From REEB95 sp035648735 (GTDB lineage: Bacteria; Pseudomonadota; Alphaproteobacteria; ATCC43930; CGMCC-115725), in assembly GCA_035648735.1 (NCBI GenBank), contig DASRKX010000030.1, forward strand, positions 1-13,184: a stretch of 13,184 nt of DNA, written 5' to 3'. Position 1 is the first letter of the stretch; each line of letters begins with the position of its first letter. A model generated the notes under the pieces. That model was not told the origin of the DNA. It was given only the letters and a program-made list of their open reading frames with translations, and did not search any database. Made by a program: the position numbers and the translations under genes. This document shows positions 5,378-12,772 of this stretch, one piece after another.

Positions 5378-6592
5378 TTGACAGCCACCGAGACAGCCGA
5401 GGCCGCGCCGCGCCGCGCGAAGGCTGCCCGCCACGAGCGCATCCTGGTCGTTGACGATGTCGAGGACAACCGCAACCTGCTGATCCGGCGGCTCGAGCGC
5501 GAGGGCTTTCGCGACATTGTGCAGGCCGGCGACGGCGAAGAGGCGCTGGCGCGCATTGCCGGAGCACCCTTCGATCTCGTCCTGCTCGACGTGATGATGC
5601 CCAGATGCGACGGCTATCAGGTCCTGGAGCGGCTCAAGGAACTGGGCCGGCTGCACGAATTGCCGGTCATCGTGATCTCCGCCCTCAACGAGATCGACAG
5701 CGTCGTGCGCTGCATCCAACTCGGCGCGGTCGATTACCTGCCCAAGCCGTTCAATCCAACGCTGCTACGCGCGCGCGTCAGCGCCAGCCTCGACCAGAAG
5801 CGGCTGCGCGACGAAGTGCGCGCGCATCTGACGCGGCTCGAGGAGGAGTTGAACGCCGCCCGTACGCTGCAGATGAGCATGGTCCCGGTCGATTTCCCGG
5901 TCCCCAGCGCCGAACGGCCGGTCGAGGTTTTCGCCTTCATGGAGCCGGCGCGCGAAGTCGGCGGCGATCTGTACGATTTCTTCTTCACCGCCGACGGCCG
6001 GCTCGCCTTCGCCATCGGCGACGCTTCGGGCAAGGGCGTGCCGGCGGCAATGTTCATGGCGCGCACCAAGAACCTGCTGCGCCTCGTCAGCAGCTTCATG
6101 GAGGTCGGCGGCACGCTGTCGCCCGGCGACGTGCTGACGCGCGTCAATCAGGAGCTGTGCGAGGGCAACCCGACGATGATGTTCGTGACGCTGTTCTTCG
6201 GCGTGTTCGACCCGAAGAGCGGCGAAGTGCTTTTTTCCAACGCGGGGCACGATCCGCCGTGCCGGCTCGACGGCAAGGGCGTCACGCTCGCCGGCGGCGC
6301 GCAGGGCATGGCGCTCGGCATTGCACAGGGTGGGCGCTACCAGACCGGTTCGGTTCGCCTCGCACCCGGCGAGACGCTCTATCTCTATACGGACGGCATC
6401 ACCGAGGCATCCGATCCGGCAGACCAGCTCTTCGGCAAGGATCGGCTAGCGGCCGCGCTGCAGGAACTGTCCGCGGCGCCGCTGTCCGGGCTGGTGCGCG
6501 GTATCGTCGACAGCGTCCGCCATTTTGCCCAAGGTGCCCCGCAATCGGACGACATCACCGCCCTGGCGGTGCGCGGCGTGGCAGGACGCTGA
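5378..6592 (+). CDS. Response regulator with PP2C-type serine phosphatase output (RsbU/SpoIIE-like)
   Basis: 404 residues, cytosolic. Residues about 21-140 are a receiver domain: acidic pocket Asp26/Asp27, phospho-accepting Asp71 (LLLDVMMP), Ser101 and Lys123 (YLPKPF). Residues about 141-170 form a charged helix, likely the dimer/signal linker of such proteins. Residues about 185-402 are a SpoIIE-type PP2C phosphatase with metal-binding motifs GGDLYD (195-200), GDASGKG (214-220), YTDGITEA (337-344) and QSDDITAL (389-396). By family knowledge it removes phosphate from a STAS antagonist when its receiver is phosphorylated; the STAS gene at 9835 is the obvious candidate substrate. The likely phosphate donor is the hybrid kinase at 7177. 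It starts with TTG behind a strong GGGAGG. It converges on the RsbW-like gene, with only 7 bp between stops and no visible terminator. Confidence 0.92.
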   Translation: MTATETAEAAPRRAKAARHERILVVDDVEDNRNLLIRRLEREGFRDIVQAGDGEEALARIAGAPFDLVLLDVMMPRCDGYQVLERLKELGRLHELPVIVISALNEIDSVVRCIQLGAVDYLPKPFNPTLLRARVSASLDQKRLRDEVRAHLTRLEEELNAARTLQMSMVPVDFPVPSAERPVEVFAFMEPAREVGGDLYDFFFTADGRLAFAIGDASGKGVPAAMFMARTKNLLRLVSSFMEVGGTLSPGDVLTRVNQELCEGNPTMMFVTLFFGVFDPKSGEVLFSNAGHDPPCRLDGKGVTLAGGAQGMALGIAQGGRYQTGSVRLAPGETLYLYTDGITEASDPADQLFGKDRLAAALQELSAAPLSGLVRGIVDSVRHFAQGAPQSDDITALAVRGVAGR

Positions 6593-6599
6593 ACCGCGA

Positions 6600-7025
6600 T
6601 CAGCCCGGGGGCAAGCGCTTCCGGAGCGTTACTCGGTTACGCCCGCCATCGCGGCGATAGCGCACCTCGTCCATCACGGTCTTGACGAAATGGACGCCCA
6701 GACCGCCGATCCGCCGATCCTCGATCGAGGCGCCGAGATCGGGAGTCGGCAACGCGTTGGGGTCGAACGGCTTGCCGTCGTCGACAATCTCGACGGTTAC
6801 GCCGTCGCCATCATGGCGCAACTCGATATCGATGCTGTGGGTTTTGCCGTCGCCGAAGCCATAGGAAATCGTGTTAGTCAGCAGCTCTTCGAGGGCAAGG
6901 TTGATCTTATAGGCGGCATCGTTGGGAACGCCGCGCGCGACGCAAAACGACGAAACGCTCTCGGCAATCCGCGCAATCTCGGAGAGCCTGTCGTCGAGGC
7001 GGAGGGTCAACCGGTCGGCGGTCAA
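6600..7025 (-). CDS. RsbW/SpoIIAB-like anti-sigma-type serine kinase (HATPase_c_2)
   Basis: 141 residues if it begins at TTG 7025, the normal size of stand-alone partner-switching kinases. The GHKL ATP-binding fold is clear: N box LALEELLTNTISYG (43-56, with Glu46, Glu47 and Asn51), G1 box VDDGKPFDP (81-89) and G2 box GGLGVHFVKTVMD (107-119). Such proteins phosphorylate a serine of a STAS antagonist and bind a target, often a sigma factor, when the antagonist is phosphorylated. The frame stays open upstream to 7262, but that stretch overlaps the start of the divergent kinase gene and looks non-coding (WLLDPSRETWYRAKRK). There is no good ATG, so the exact start is uncertain. It is the only member of the signalling cluster on the minus strand, so its dose can be set apart from the others. 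Confidence 0.85.
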   Translation of the reverse strand: MTADRLTLRLDDRLSEIARIAESVSSFCVARGVPNDAAYKINLALEELLTNTISYGFGDGKTHSIDIELRHDGDGVTVEIVDDGKPFDPNALPTPDLGASIEDRRIGGLGVHFVKTVMDEVRYRRDGGRNRVTLRKRLPPG

Positions 7026-7100
7026 AGCGCTCGTTCCGAACCCCTTTCGTTTGGCTCGATACCACGTTTCGCGTGAGGGGTCGAGCAGCCAAAAAACGGC

Positions 7101-7124
7101 TTCGCGCTTGCATGACAGCGCGAA
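7101..7124. promoter_or_regulatory. Inverted repeat between the RsbW-like and hybrid kinase genes
   Basis: TTCGCGC (7101-7107) and GCGCGAA (7118-7124) are perfect 7-bp arms separated by 10 bp. The repeat is in the 151-bp divergent control region 7026-7176, about 50 bp before the hybrid kinase start. The spacing (17 bp centre to centre) would suit a dimeric regulator. No recognised motif; function is a guess. Confidence 0.35.
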
Positions 7125-7176
7125 AGCAGAGTTAACTTGGCATCCTAAGGGCCAATAAAAGCCTCGGGGGGATGCA

Positions 7177-9378
7177 ATGCTCGCGCTTCTGCCGGGCCGG
7201 CTGTTCTGGCAAGCCGCCGCCGTGGCATTTGTTGTCATCGGCGCGGCCGGCGGTGCGGTCATGCTGTCGATCGGCGGCCTTGGGATGCTCGGGCAGTCGC
7301 TGGTCCCTGCGGTCCTGGCGACCGCGATCGCCGCCTTGGTGATCGGCGTCCTCGCCGGTCAGATCAATGTCGCCCTCGCGCACAGCATGGAAAAGGCGCG
7401 CCTCGAATACGAGCACAAGATCGAGGAAAAGACCGCCGCGCTGTCCCATCGCGAAGTCGAGCTCAGGAGCACGCTGGAAAACATGTTCCAGGGCGTCGCC
7501 ATGTACGACAGCAACTATAAATTGCTGACGTGGAATCAACGCTTCCGCGAATATCTCGACATGCCGGAAGAATTCCTCACCGGCAACCGCACCTTCATCG
7601 ATTACCTGCGCTATGTCGGCCAGCGCGGCGAGTTCGGCGACACCAACATCGAGGACGTGATCAAGCAGCGCGTCGAACAGCTCAAGCGCAAGCATTCCTT
7701 CGAGCGCGTACGGCCGGACGGCACCGTCCTCGAGGTCTATCGCAATCCCACCCCCGACGGCGGCTTCATCGCGATCTACACCGACATCACCGAACGCAAG
7801 CGCGCCGAGCAGGAACTGACGCAAGCGATGGAAGCAGCCGAGGCGGCCAATCGCGTCAAATCCGGCTTCCTCGCCAATATGAGCCACGAGTTGCGCACGC
7901 CCCTCAATGCCATCATCGGCTATAGCCAGATGCTGCAGGAAGAGGCCGCCGACGACGGCCAGGAAGGCTTTTTGCCCGATCTGGCGAAGATCGAAGGTGC
8001 CGGCAAGCATCTGCTTGGCTTGATCAACGATATTCTCGATCTGTCCAAAATCGAAGCCGGCCGCATGACCGTCTTCATGGAAGATGCCAACATCGCCGGC
8101 GTCATCACCGAGGTCCGCGGCATCATCGAGCCACTGGCGGCCAAGAACGGCAATCAGCTCGTCGTCGAATGCCCGGCGACGATTGGCACCTTCCAGACCG
8201 ACGTCACGAAGCTCAAGCAGAGCCTGCTCAATCTCCTGAGCAACGCCAGCAAGTTCACCAAGAACGGCAAGGTAACGCTGGCGATTTCGCGCAGCGGCGC
8301 CGACGCCGATGAAAGCATCACCTTCCGGGTCTCCGATACCGGCATCGGCATGTCTGACGAACAGATGAGCAAGCTGTTCCAGGCTTTCGCCCAGGCGGAT
8401 TCATCGACCACGCGCAAATTCGGCGGCACCGGGCTCGGCCTGGCGATCACGCGGCACTTCGCCCGCATGCTGGGCGGTGACGTGACCGTGTCGAGCGAGC
8501 CCGGCAAAGGCTCGGCCTTCACCCTGGTCCTGCCGATGCACCCGGACGCAGCAGCGCAGGCCGCGGCGGCGACCGCCTCGCCCAAGCGAGCGGTCTCCGG
8601 CGACATCCAAAGCGAGCGCACGGTACTCGTCGTCGACGACGACGAGACGGTGCACGATCTAGTCGGCACCATGCTCGGCCGCGAGGGCTATCGCGTGCTG
8701 CATGCGCGCAGCGGCCAGGAAGCGCTGACTCTGGCGCGCACGGAGCATCCCGACGCCATCACCCTCGACGTCATGATGCCGCAGATGGACGGCTGGAGCG
8801 TGCTGACGACACTCAAATCGGACGCGACACTTGCCGAGATTCCGGTGGTCATGCTGACCATGCTTAACGAGCGCGCCATCGCGTTGCAGCTCGGCGCCTC
8901 GGGCTATCTGACCAAACCCGTCGATTGGGCGCAATTGAGCGCCATCCTCAAGCGGTTGGGCCGCCGCGACGGCGCGACTGCCAGCGTGCTCATCGTTGAA
9001 GACGATTCGGAGGTGCGCGACATGACGCGGCGGATGCTTGAGCGGATCGGCATGCAGATCGGTGAAGCGGCGAACGGCGAGGAAGGCCTGGCCTGGCTTG
9101 CCCAGAATCCGGCGCCATCCGTCATCCTGCTCGACCTGATGATGCCGGTGATGGACGGCTTCGAGTTCCTCGATCGCATCCGCCAGAACGACAAATGGCG
9201 CGATCTGCCGGTTGTCGTGGTGACCGCCAAGGCGCTCGACGCGAAGGAAATGGAATTGTTGCGCCGCATGACCCAGAAGGTGATCGACAAGGGCGCCAGC
9301 ACCGGCGTCGATCTACGCGCCGCCATTCGTGATGTGGTGAAGAAATCCAGCAAACCGGTCCCGGCGACGACCGCCTAG
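7177..9378 (+). CDS. Membrane hybrid histidine kinase (TM2-PAS-HisKA-HATPase-REC-REC)
   Basis: 733 residues. Two membrane segments (about 11-31 and 42-62) leave almost no periplasmic loop, so sensing is probably in the membrane or cytosol. A coiled stretch (70-98) leads to a PAS_7-type domain (about 99-205, starting LENMFQGVAMYDSNYKLLTWN). The HisKA domain has phospho-accepting His237 (MSHELRTPLNAIIGYS). The ATPase has N box LLNLLSNASKFT (350-361), G1 DTGIG (387-391) and G2 GGTGLGL (416-422). Receiver 1 (about 482-595) has Asp531 (DVMMP) and Lys580 (LTKP). Receiver 2 (about 602-722) has Asp653 (LLDLMMP), but the usual Lys-Pro is replaced by KVIDKGA (701-707), as seen in other such C-terminal receivers. 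ATG 7177 has GGGGGG (7166-7171) before it. Likely feeds the lone receiver, 24 bp downstream, and the RsbU-like regulator; that link is inference. Confidence 0.93.
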   Translation: MLALLPGRLFWQAAAVAFVVIGAAGGAVMLSIGGLGMLGQSLVPAVLATAIAALVIGVLAGQINVALAHSMEKARLEYEHKIEEKTAALSHREVELRSTLENMFQGVAMYDSNYKLLTWNQRFREYLDMPEEFLTGNRTFIDYLRYVGQRGEFGDTNIEDVIKQRVEQLKRKHSFERVRPDGTVLEVYRNPTPDGGFIAIYTDITERKRAEQELTQAMEAAEAANRVKSGFLANMSHELRTPLNAIIGYSQMLQEEAADDGQEGFLPDLAKIEGAGKHLLGLINDILDLSKIEAGRMTVFMEDANIAGVITEVRGIIEPLAAKNGNQLVVECPATIGTFQTDVTKLKQSLLNLLSNASKFTKNGKVTLAISRSGADADESITFRVSDTGIGMSDEQMSKLFQAFAQADSSTTRKFGGTGLGLAITRHFARMLGGDVTVSSEPGKGSAFTLVLPMHPDAAAQAAAATASPKRAVSGDIQSERTVLVVDDDETVHDLVGTMLGREGYRVLHARSGQEALTLARTEHPDAITLDVMMPQMDGWSVLTTLKSDATLAEIPVVMLTMLNERAIALQLGASGYLTKPVDWAQLSAILKRLGRRDGATASVLIVEDDSEVRDMTRRMLERIGMQIGEAANGEEGLAWLAQNPAPSVILLDLMMPVMDGFEFLDRIRQNDKWRDLPVVVVTAKALDAKEMELLRRMTQKVIDKGASTGVDLRAAIRDVVKKSSKPVPATTA

Positions 9379-9402
9379 GGCTCCCGTGAGAGAAGGTAGG
9401 GA

Positions 9403-9777
9403 ATGGCGAAGATCCTGCTCGTAGAAGACAACGAAATGAACCGTGACATGCTTTCGCGGCGGCTCGAGCGCAAGGGATTCAGCGTGCTGATCGCGCCCGA
9501 TGGTCGGCAGGGCATCGATTTGGCGACCAGCGAAACGCCGGATCTCATTCTCATGGACATGGATTTGCCGGTGGTCGACGGCTGGGAAGCGACGCGGCAG
9601 GTCAAGGCAGCCGAAGGCACGCGGTCGATCCCGGTCATCGCCTTGACCGCCCATGCCATGGTCGGCGACCGCGACCGGGCCATGGCGGCCGGCTGCGACG
9701 ATTACGACACCAAGCCGGTCGATTTCCCGCGCCTGCTGGGCAAGATCGAGACGCTGCTGCAACGGGTGAAGCCGTGA
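9403..9777 (+). CDS. Stand-alone receiver domain protein (CheY/DivK-like)
   Basis: 124 residues, a receiver domain and nothing else. The acidic pocket is Glu8/Asp9 (LLVEDNEMN), the phospho-accepting site is Asp52 (LILMDMDLPVVDGW), then Thr82 (ALTAHAM) and Lys104 (YDTKPVDF). The EDNEMNRDML start and DMDLP box are shared with DivK-type single-domain regulators and with the last receivers of hybrid kinases. It lacks an output domain, so it acts by protein contact or as a phosphate shuttle or sink. AGAAGG (9391-9396) precedes the ATG by 6 nt. It lies 24 bp after the hybrid kinase gene, so probably the same transcript and the kinase's direct partner. Confidence 0.92.
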   Translation: MAKILLVEDNEMNRDMLSRRLERKGFSVLIAPDGRQGIDLATSETPDLILMDMDLPVVDGWEATRQVKAAEGTRSIPVIALTAHAMVGDRDRAMAAGCDDYDTKPVDFPRLLGKIETLLQRVKP

Positions 9778-9798
9778 AGACGCGCTTTTCCGCCCCCC

Positions 9799-9827
9799 TT
9801 CCGGCACTCACCGGTTCGCGCTAGGCT
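9799..9827 (+). promoter_or_regulatory. Candidate promoter for a leaderless STAS transcript
   Basis: TTCCGG (9799-9804) and TAGGCT (9822-9827) are 17 bp apart. The -10 ends 7 nt before ATG 9835, so transcription would begin at the start codon. The STAS gene has no clear Shine-Dalgarno sequence, which agrees with this. The -35 match is weak. Confidence 0.35.
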
Positions 9828-9834
9828 CGCAGCC

Positions 9835-10155
9835 ATGAGCGAAGCACGCATCGTCAAGCCAAAGGGGCGCCTCGACAGCAGCACCGGTCCCGCCTTCGAG
9901 AGCGAGCTGGTGGCGCTGATCGAGGGCGGCAATTTGCGGCTGCTGCTCGATTTCTCCGAGCTGCAATACATCAGCAGCGCCGGGCTACGCATCGTCCTGC
10001 TCGCGGCGAAGAAGACGCAAGGCGCCAAGGGCCGTCTCGCGCTTTGCTCGCTCAATGCCCAGATCGCCGAGGTGTTCAAGATCAGCGGCTTCGACGCCAT
10101 CCTCGACATCCATCCCTCCTCCGAAAGCGCGCTGGCGCGCCTGAATCTGCCCTGA
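9835..10155 (+). CDS. STAS-domain anti-anti-sigma-type antagonist (RsbV/SpoIIAA-like)
   Basis: 106 residues, the usual size of a stand-alone STAS protein. It opens with the strand ARIVKPKGRLDSSTGPAFE, then LLLDFSELQYISSAGLR (36-52). The phosphorylatable serine is within Ser47-Ser48 of ISSAGLR, which stands where SpoIIAA and RsbV have DSSGLG or DSTGLG. The C-terminal helix and strand (AEVFKISGFDAILDIH) are typical. In partner switching, the unphosphorylated form binds the RsbW-like kinase and frees its target; the kinase phosphorylates it and the RsbU-like phosphatase reverses this. Both enzymes are encoded in the same cluster. The promoter may be its own (TAGGCT at 9822-9827). The following membrane-protein gene, 30 bp on, may share the transcript. 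Confidence 0.92.
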   Translation: MSEARIVKPKGRLDSSTGPAFESELVALIEGGNLRLLLDFSELQYISSAGLRIVLLAAKKTQGAKGRLALCSLNAQIAEVFKISGFDAILDIHPSSESALARLNLP

Positions 10156-10185
10156 AGCCCGGCTGCCAGGTAAGGAGATTCCGGC

Positions 10186-10707
10186 GTGGCGACCAATTCG
10201 TTTAGCGAGTTCCTCTATCGCTGGCAGGAGCTCATCGCGATCATGGTCGGCGTCATCGCCGCCTGGGCCGCGTATCGCGGCGCGGTGATGCAGGCGCGGG
10301 CCACCCGCGACACCGCCCGCGAAGCCACCGACCGGCGGCGCTATGCCTTCGCCCGCTTTCTCATCAAGGAAGCGATGGAGCTCGCGCTTGCCGCCGGACA
10401 CCGCATGGAATCACCGGCAAAGCCTGCCGAGCCGCTCGTCCTGCCGGAAGCGTTCCATGCCGATTGGGAGGCGCTCTCGCTGCTGGATATTCCGGGACAA
10501 AACGCGCTGCTGGCGCTTACCCGGCGCATCCGCCATTACAATGACGGCCTGGAACACGCCTCGGCCGATGAAATCCGCGGTCACCTTGCCTGGATCCAGC
10601 AGAATGCCGAGGCGCTGTCCGACGACCTGATGGCCTTCACCGAGCGCCTGCGGCCGGGGATGGAAGGCAATTCGGGCCGGCCGAGGCGGCTCCGGCGCGG
10701 AACATAA
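10186..10707 (+). CDS. Small single-pass membrane protein of unknown function
   Basis: 173 residues; I do not recognise the family. One membrane helix is predicted near the N-terminus (about 14-31, WQELIAIMVGVIAAWAAY). It is followed by a long charged helix rich in Ala, Arg and Glu (about 33-75) that could form a coiled coil, then a mostly helical soluble part with SADEIRGHLAWIQQNAEALSD-like heptad spacing and a basic tail (RPRRLRRGT). There is no cleavable signal and no cysteine. The basic residues after the helix suggest a cytosolic C-terminus. Start is GTG with AAGGAG (10172-10177) 8 nt before it. It is 30 bp after the STAS gene, so it may anchor or sense for the partner-switching circuit, but no motif supports that. 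A plain hypothetical membrane protein is the honest label. Confidence 0.75.
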   Translation: MATNSFSEFLYRWQELIAIMVGVIAAWAAYRGAVMQARATRDTAREATDRRRYAFARFLIKEAMELALAAGHRMESPAKPAEPLVLPEAFHADWEALSLLDIPGQNALLALTRRIRHYNDGLEHASADEIRGHLAWIQQNAEALSDDLMAFTERLRPGMEGNSGRPRRLRRGT

Positions 10708-10797
10708 TCACCCATTCGACGTTTCTTCCGCCGGCCGGCTCTAGGCGGGCAGGCTCATGTCGGCGCCGGATTAAGCCGCACTCCCGGGAGAACACCC

Positions 10798-11532
10798 ATG
10801 CGTTATGAACTGTACTACTGGCCGTCGATCCAGGGCCGCGGCGAATTCGTCCGCCTCGCGCTCGAGGAAGCCGGCGCCCCTTATGTCGACATCGCGCGTG
10901 GCGCCAAGAAGGACGGCCTCGGCACGCCGGCGCTGATGAATCTGCTCGATGACGAGGATATGGCGCGGCCGCCCTTCGCGCCGCCCATTCTAAAGGCGGG
11001 CGACCTCGTCATCGCGCAGACAGCGAACATCCTGATGTATCTCGGCGCGCAACACGAGCTGGCGCCGCGCGACGAGAGCGGCCGGCTGTGGGCCAATCAA
11101 CTGCAGCTCACCATCGCCGACTTCGTCGTCGAAATTCACGACACGCATCATCCGATCGGCAGCGGCCTCTATTACGAGGATCAGCGCCGGGAGGCCAAGC
11201 GCCGCACAGCGGACTTCCTCAAATCCCGCGCGCCGAAGTTTCTCGATTATTTCGAAACCACACTCGAACGCAATCCGGTCGGCGACCGGCATCTGGTCGG
11301 CAAGACGCTGAGCTATCCGGACCTTTCGCTTTTCCAGATCGTCGCCGGGCTGCGCTACGCCTTCCCCAAGGCGATGGCGAAGCTCGCGCGCCGGCATAAG
11401 CGCGTCATCGCCTTGCACGACCGCGTCGCGCGGCGGCCGCGCATCGCCGCCTATCTGGCATCGAAGCGGCGCATCGACTTCAACCAGGACGGCATCTTCC
11501 GGCGCTACAAGGAACTCGACGCCAAGCGCTAG
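10798..11532 (+). CDS. Glutathione S-transferase-like protein
   Basis: 244 residues, slightly longer than usual (200-230). The thioredoxin-like N-terminal domain (about 1-84) has YELYYWPSIQGRGEFVRLAL (3-22), with Tyr6 or Tyr7 at the place of the catalytic tyrosine of Sigma/Alpha-type enzymes. The cis-Pro loop is PPILKAGD (62-69) and the glutathione-binding turn is Gln74-Thr75 (IAQTANILMYLG), where Gln/Glu-Ser is usual. The all-helical C-terminal domain (about 92-225) has the ordered N-cap-like LVGKTLSYPDLSLFQIVAGL (166-185). It would conjugate glutathione to electrophiles in the cytosol; the substrate is unknown. GGGAG (10786-10790) precedes the ATG by 7 nt. It converges on the flavoprotein gene with 3 bp between stops. 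No connection with the signalling genes upstream is evident. Confidence 0.88.
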   Translation: MRYELYYWPSIQGRGEFVRLALEEAGAPYVDIARGAKKDGLGTPALMNLLDDEDMARPPFAPPILKAGDLVIAQTANILMYLGAQHELAPRDESGRLWANQLQLTIADFVVEIHDTHHPIGSGLYYEDQRREAKRRTADFLKSRAPKFLDYFETTLERNPVGDRHLVGKTLSYPDLSLFQIVAGLRYAFPKAMAKLARRHKRVIALHDRVARRPRIAAYLASKRRIDFNQDGIFRRYKELDAKR

Positions 11533-11535
11533 CGC

Positions 11536-12615
11536 CTATTTCTCGCGTGGCTCATGCAGCTTCGCGTCCGGCTGCTTCAACTCGCCCCGGCGTAGCAGCT
11601 TCACCCCCTCGACCAACGCGCGTGCGGCGTTGCGCGTCTCCTCCTGGAGATCGGTGTCCTCGTCGAGGTCTTTGTGGCTGGTGGCATAGGGCTCGTAATA
11701 GCCGAGATACGCACCGAGCACTGATTTATGGCCGGCCTGGATGAGGCCGATATCAGTCAGCCAGTCGGTCAGGATACGCCGGAGATTCTCGACGCCGGCG
11801 GCATCGCCGTGGACGACGATACCGAAGAGCCGCCCGGCAAGATGCTTAGGATAGGGCCAGCCGGCGAGCTCCAGCGCCTTCGCCTCGTCCGCGTGCTTGC
11901 CATGGGTCGTGGTCGGGTCGGGGTTGCCGCCATCGGCGCAGACCAGGCGGTCGATCATCAGCTTCAGCACGCTCGGCGCCTGATACCAATTGACTGGCGT
12001 CAGGATCATGACGCCGTGGGCCGCCGCCCAGCGCGGGTAGATGTCCGCCATCCAGTCGCCGACCTGGCCCAGCGCGTGATTGGGATAGCAGCTGCAGGGC
12101 CAATGGCAGAGGGGCATGGCGGTCGACACGCAGGTCTTGCAGGGATAGATGGTCCGGCCGCGCTCGGAGGTGAGCCGGCTCAGATCGAGAAAATCAACCT
12201 CGAAACCGGCGACCCGCTCGACAATCTCCTTCGCCATCGTCGCGAGACGATAGGTCTTCGACATCTCGCCGGGGCAGGTCTGGTCGCTGCGCGCCGCGCC
12301 GTTGATCACCAGGATGCGCGCCGGAGATTTCGCGTCTTTCTGCCGCTGCTCCGCCTCTTCGATGCGGCGTTTGGCCTCGATCCATTCGAGCGACAGCTCA
12401 TAGCTCGGATCGGCATAGCCGGGACCAGCCGGACGGGTGCGCGGGCTCTTACGAGACTCGTCATAGGCCTCCCAGGCGACATCGATAACCTTGTCGACCG
12501 CCGAGCCTATTTTTTCGAATGCCGGGTCGTAGAACTGCTCGCGCATCCGCTTAGTGAATTCGGCCTTGTCGATCTGGACCGACGGCATGCCCTTGCGGAC
12601 ATCGATCTTAGCCAT
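11536..12615 (-). CDS. Flavodoxin-fold NAD(P)H-dependent FMN reductase family protein with cysteine cluster
   Basis: 359 residues, longer than the usual 180-200 of FMN reductases. Residues 1-97 are an extra N-terminal segment, charged and helical (EWIEAKRRIEEAEQRQKDAK). The flavodoxin-like domain begins at about 99: RILVINGAARSDQTCPGEMSKTY is the phosphate-binding first loop, GVMILTPVNWYQAPSVLKLMIDRL (201-224) the family's core strand and isoalloxazine-facing loop. Between them is a cysteine-rich piece, Cys159, Cys162, Cys170, Cys174 and Cys176 (spacing C-2-C-7-C-3-C-1-C), plus Cys114. Iron-sulfur flavoproteins carry a cysteine cluster at a similar place, though with another spacing; metal or cluster binding here is a guess. 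The start ATG has GAGGGAGG close upstream and is secure. Probably a cytosolic oxidoreductase of unknown substrate. Confidence 0.86.
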   Translation of the reverse strand: MAKIDVRKGMPSVQIDKAEFTKRMREQFYDPAFEKIGSAVDKVIDVAWEAYDESRKSPRTRPAGPGYADPSYELSLEWIEAKRRIEEAEQRQKDAKSPARILVINGAARSDQTCPGEMSKTYRLATMAKEIVERVAGFEVDFLDLSRLTSERGRTIYPCKTCVSTAMPLCHWPCSCYPNHALGQVGDWMADIYPRWAAAHGVMILTPVNWYQAPSVLKLMIDRLVCADGGNPDPTTTHGKHADEAKALELAGWPYPKHLAGRLFGIVVHGDAAGVENLRRILTDWLTDIGLIQAGHKSVLGAYLGYYEPYATSHKDLDEDTDLQEETRNAARALVEGVKLLRRGELKQPDAKLHEPREK

Positions 12616-12772
12616 GGCGCCCTCCCTCTTTGCAGCGCCGATTGTGGTGAAATGGCGCCGGCCATCCTAACGCGCCGCAGCGCTCCCGCCCATCAAGCCG
12701 CTTCACGTTTCGGCGAGAGTACGGGCGCACTGGAAAGGTGCAACTTCCCGCATCAGGATACGTTTCAGACGC

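Noticed and set aside
4505..5719. 404-codon minus-strand open frame opposite the cyclo-ligase and receiver domain
   Set aside because: It spans three well-supported plus-strand genes and its translation has no domain pattern.
7026..7262. Longer form of the RsbW-like protein starting as far up as 7262
   Set aside because: It would overlap the 5' end of the hybrid kinase gene and add sequence without family resemblance; the ATP-binding domain is complete from 7025.
11526..11535. GCGCTAGCGC palindrome between the GST and flavoprotein stops as a two-way terminator
   Set aside because: No loop and no T-run; a 10-bp palindrome is easily produced by GC-rich codons around a TAG.
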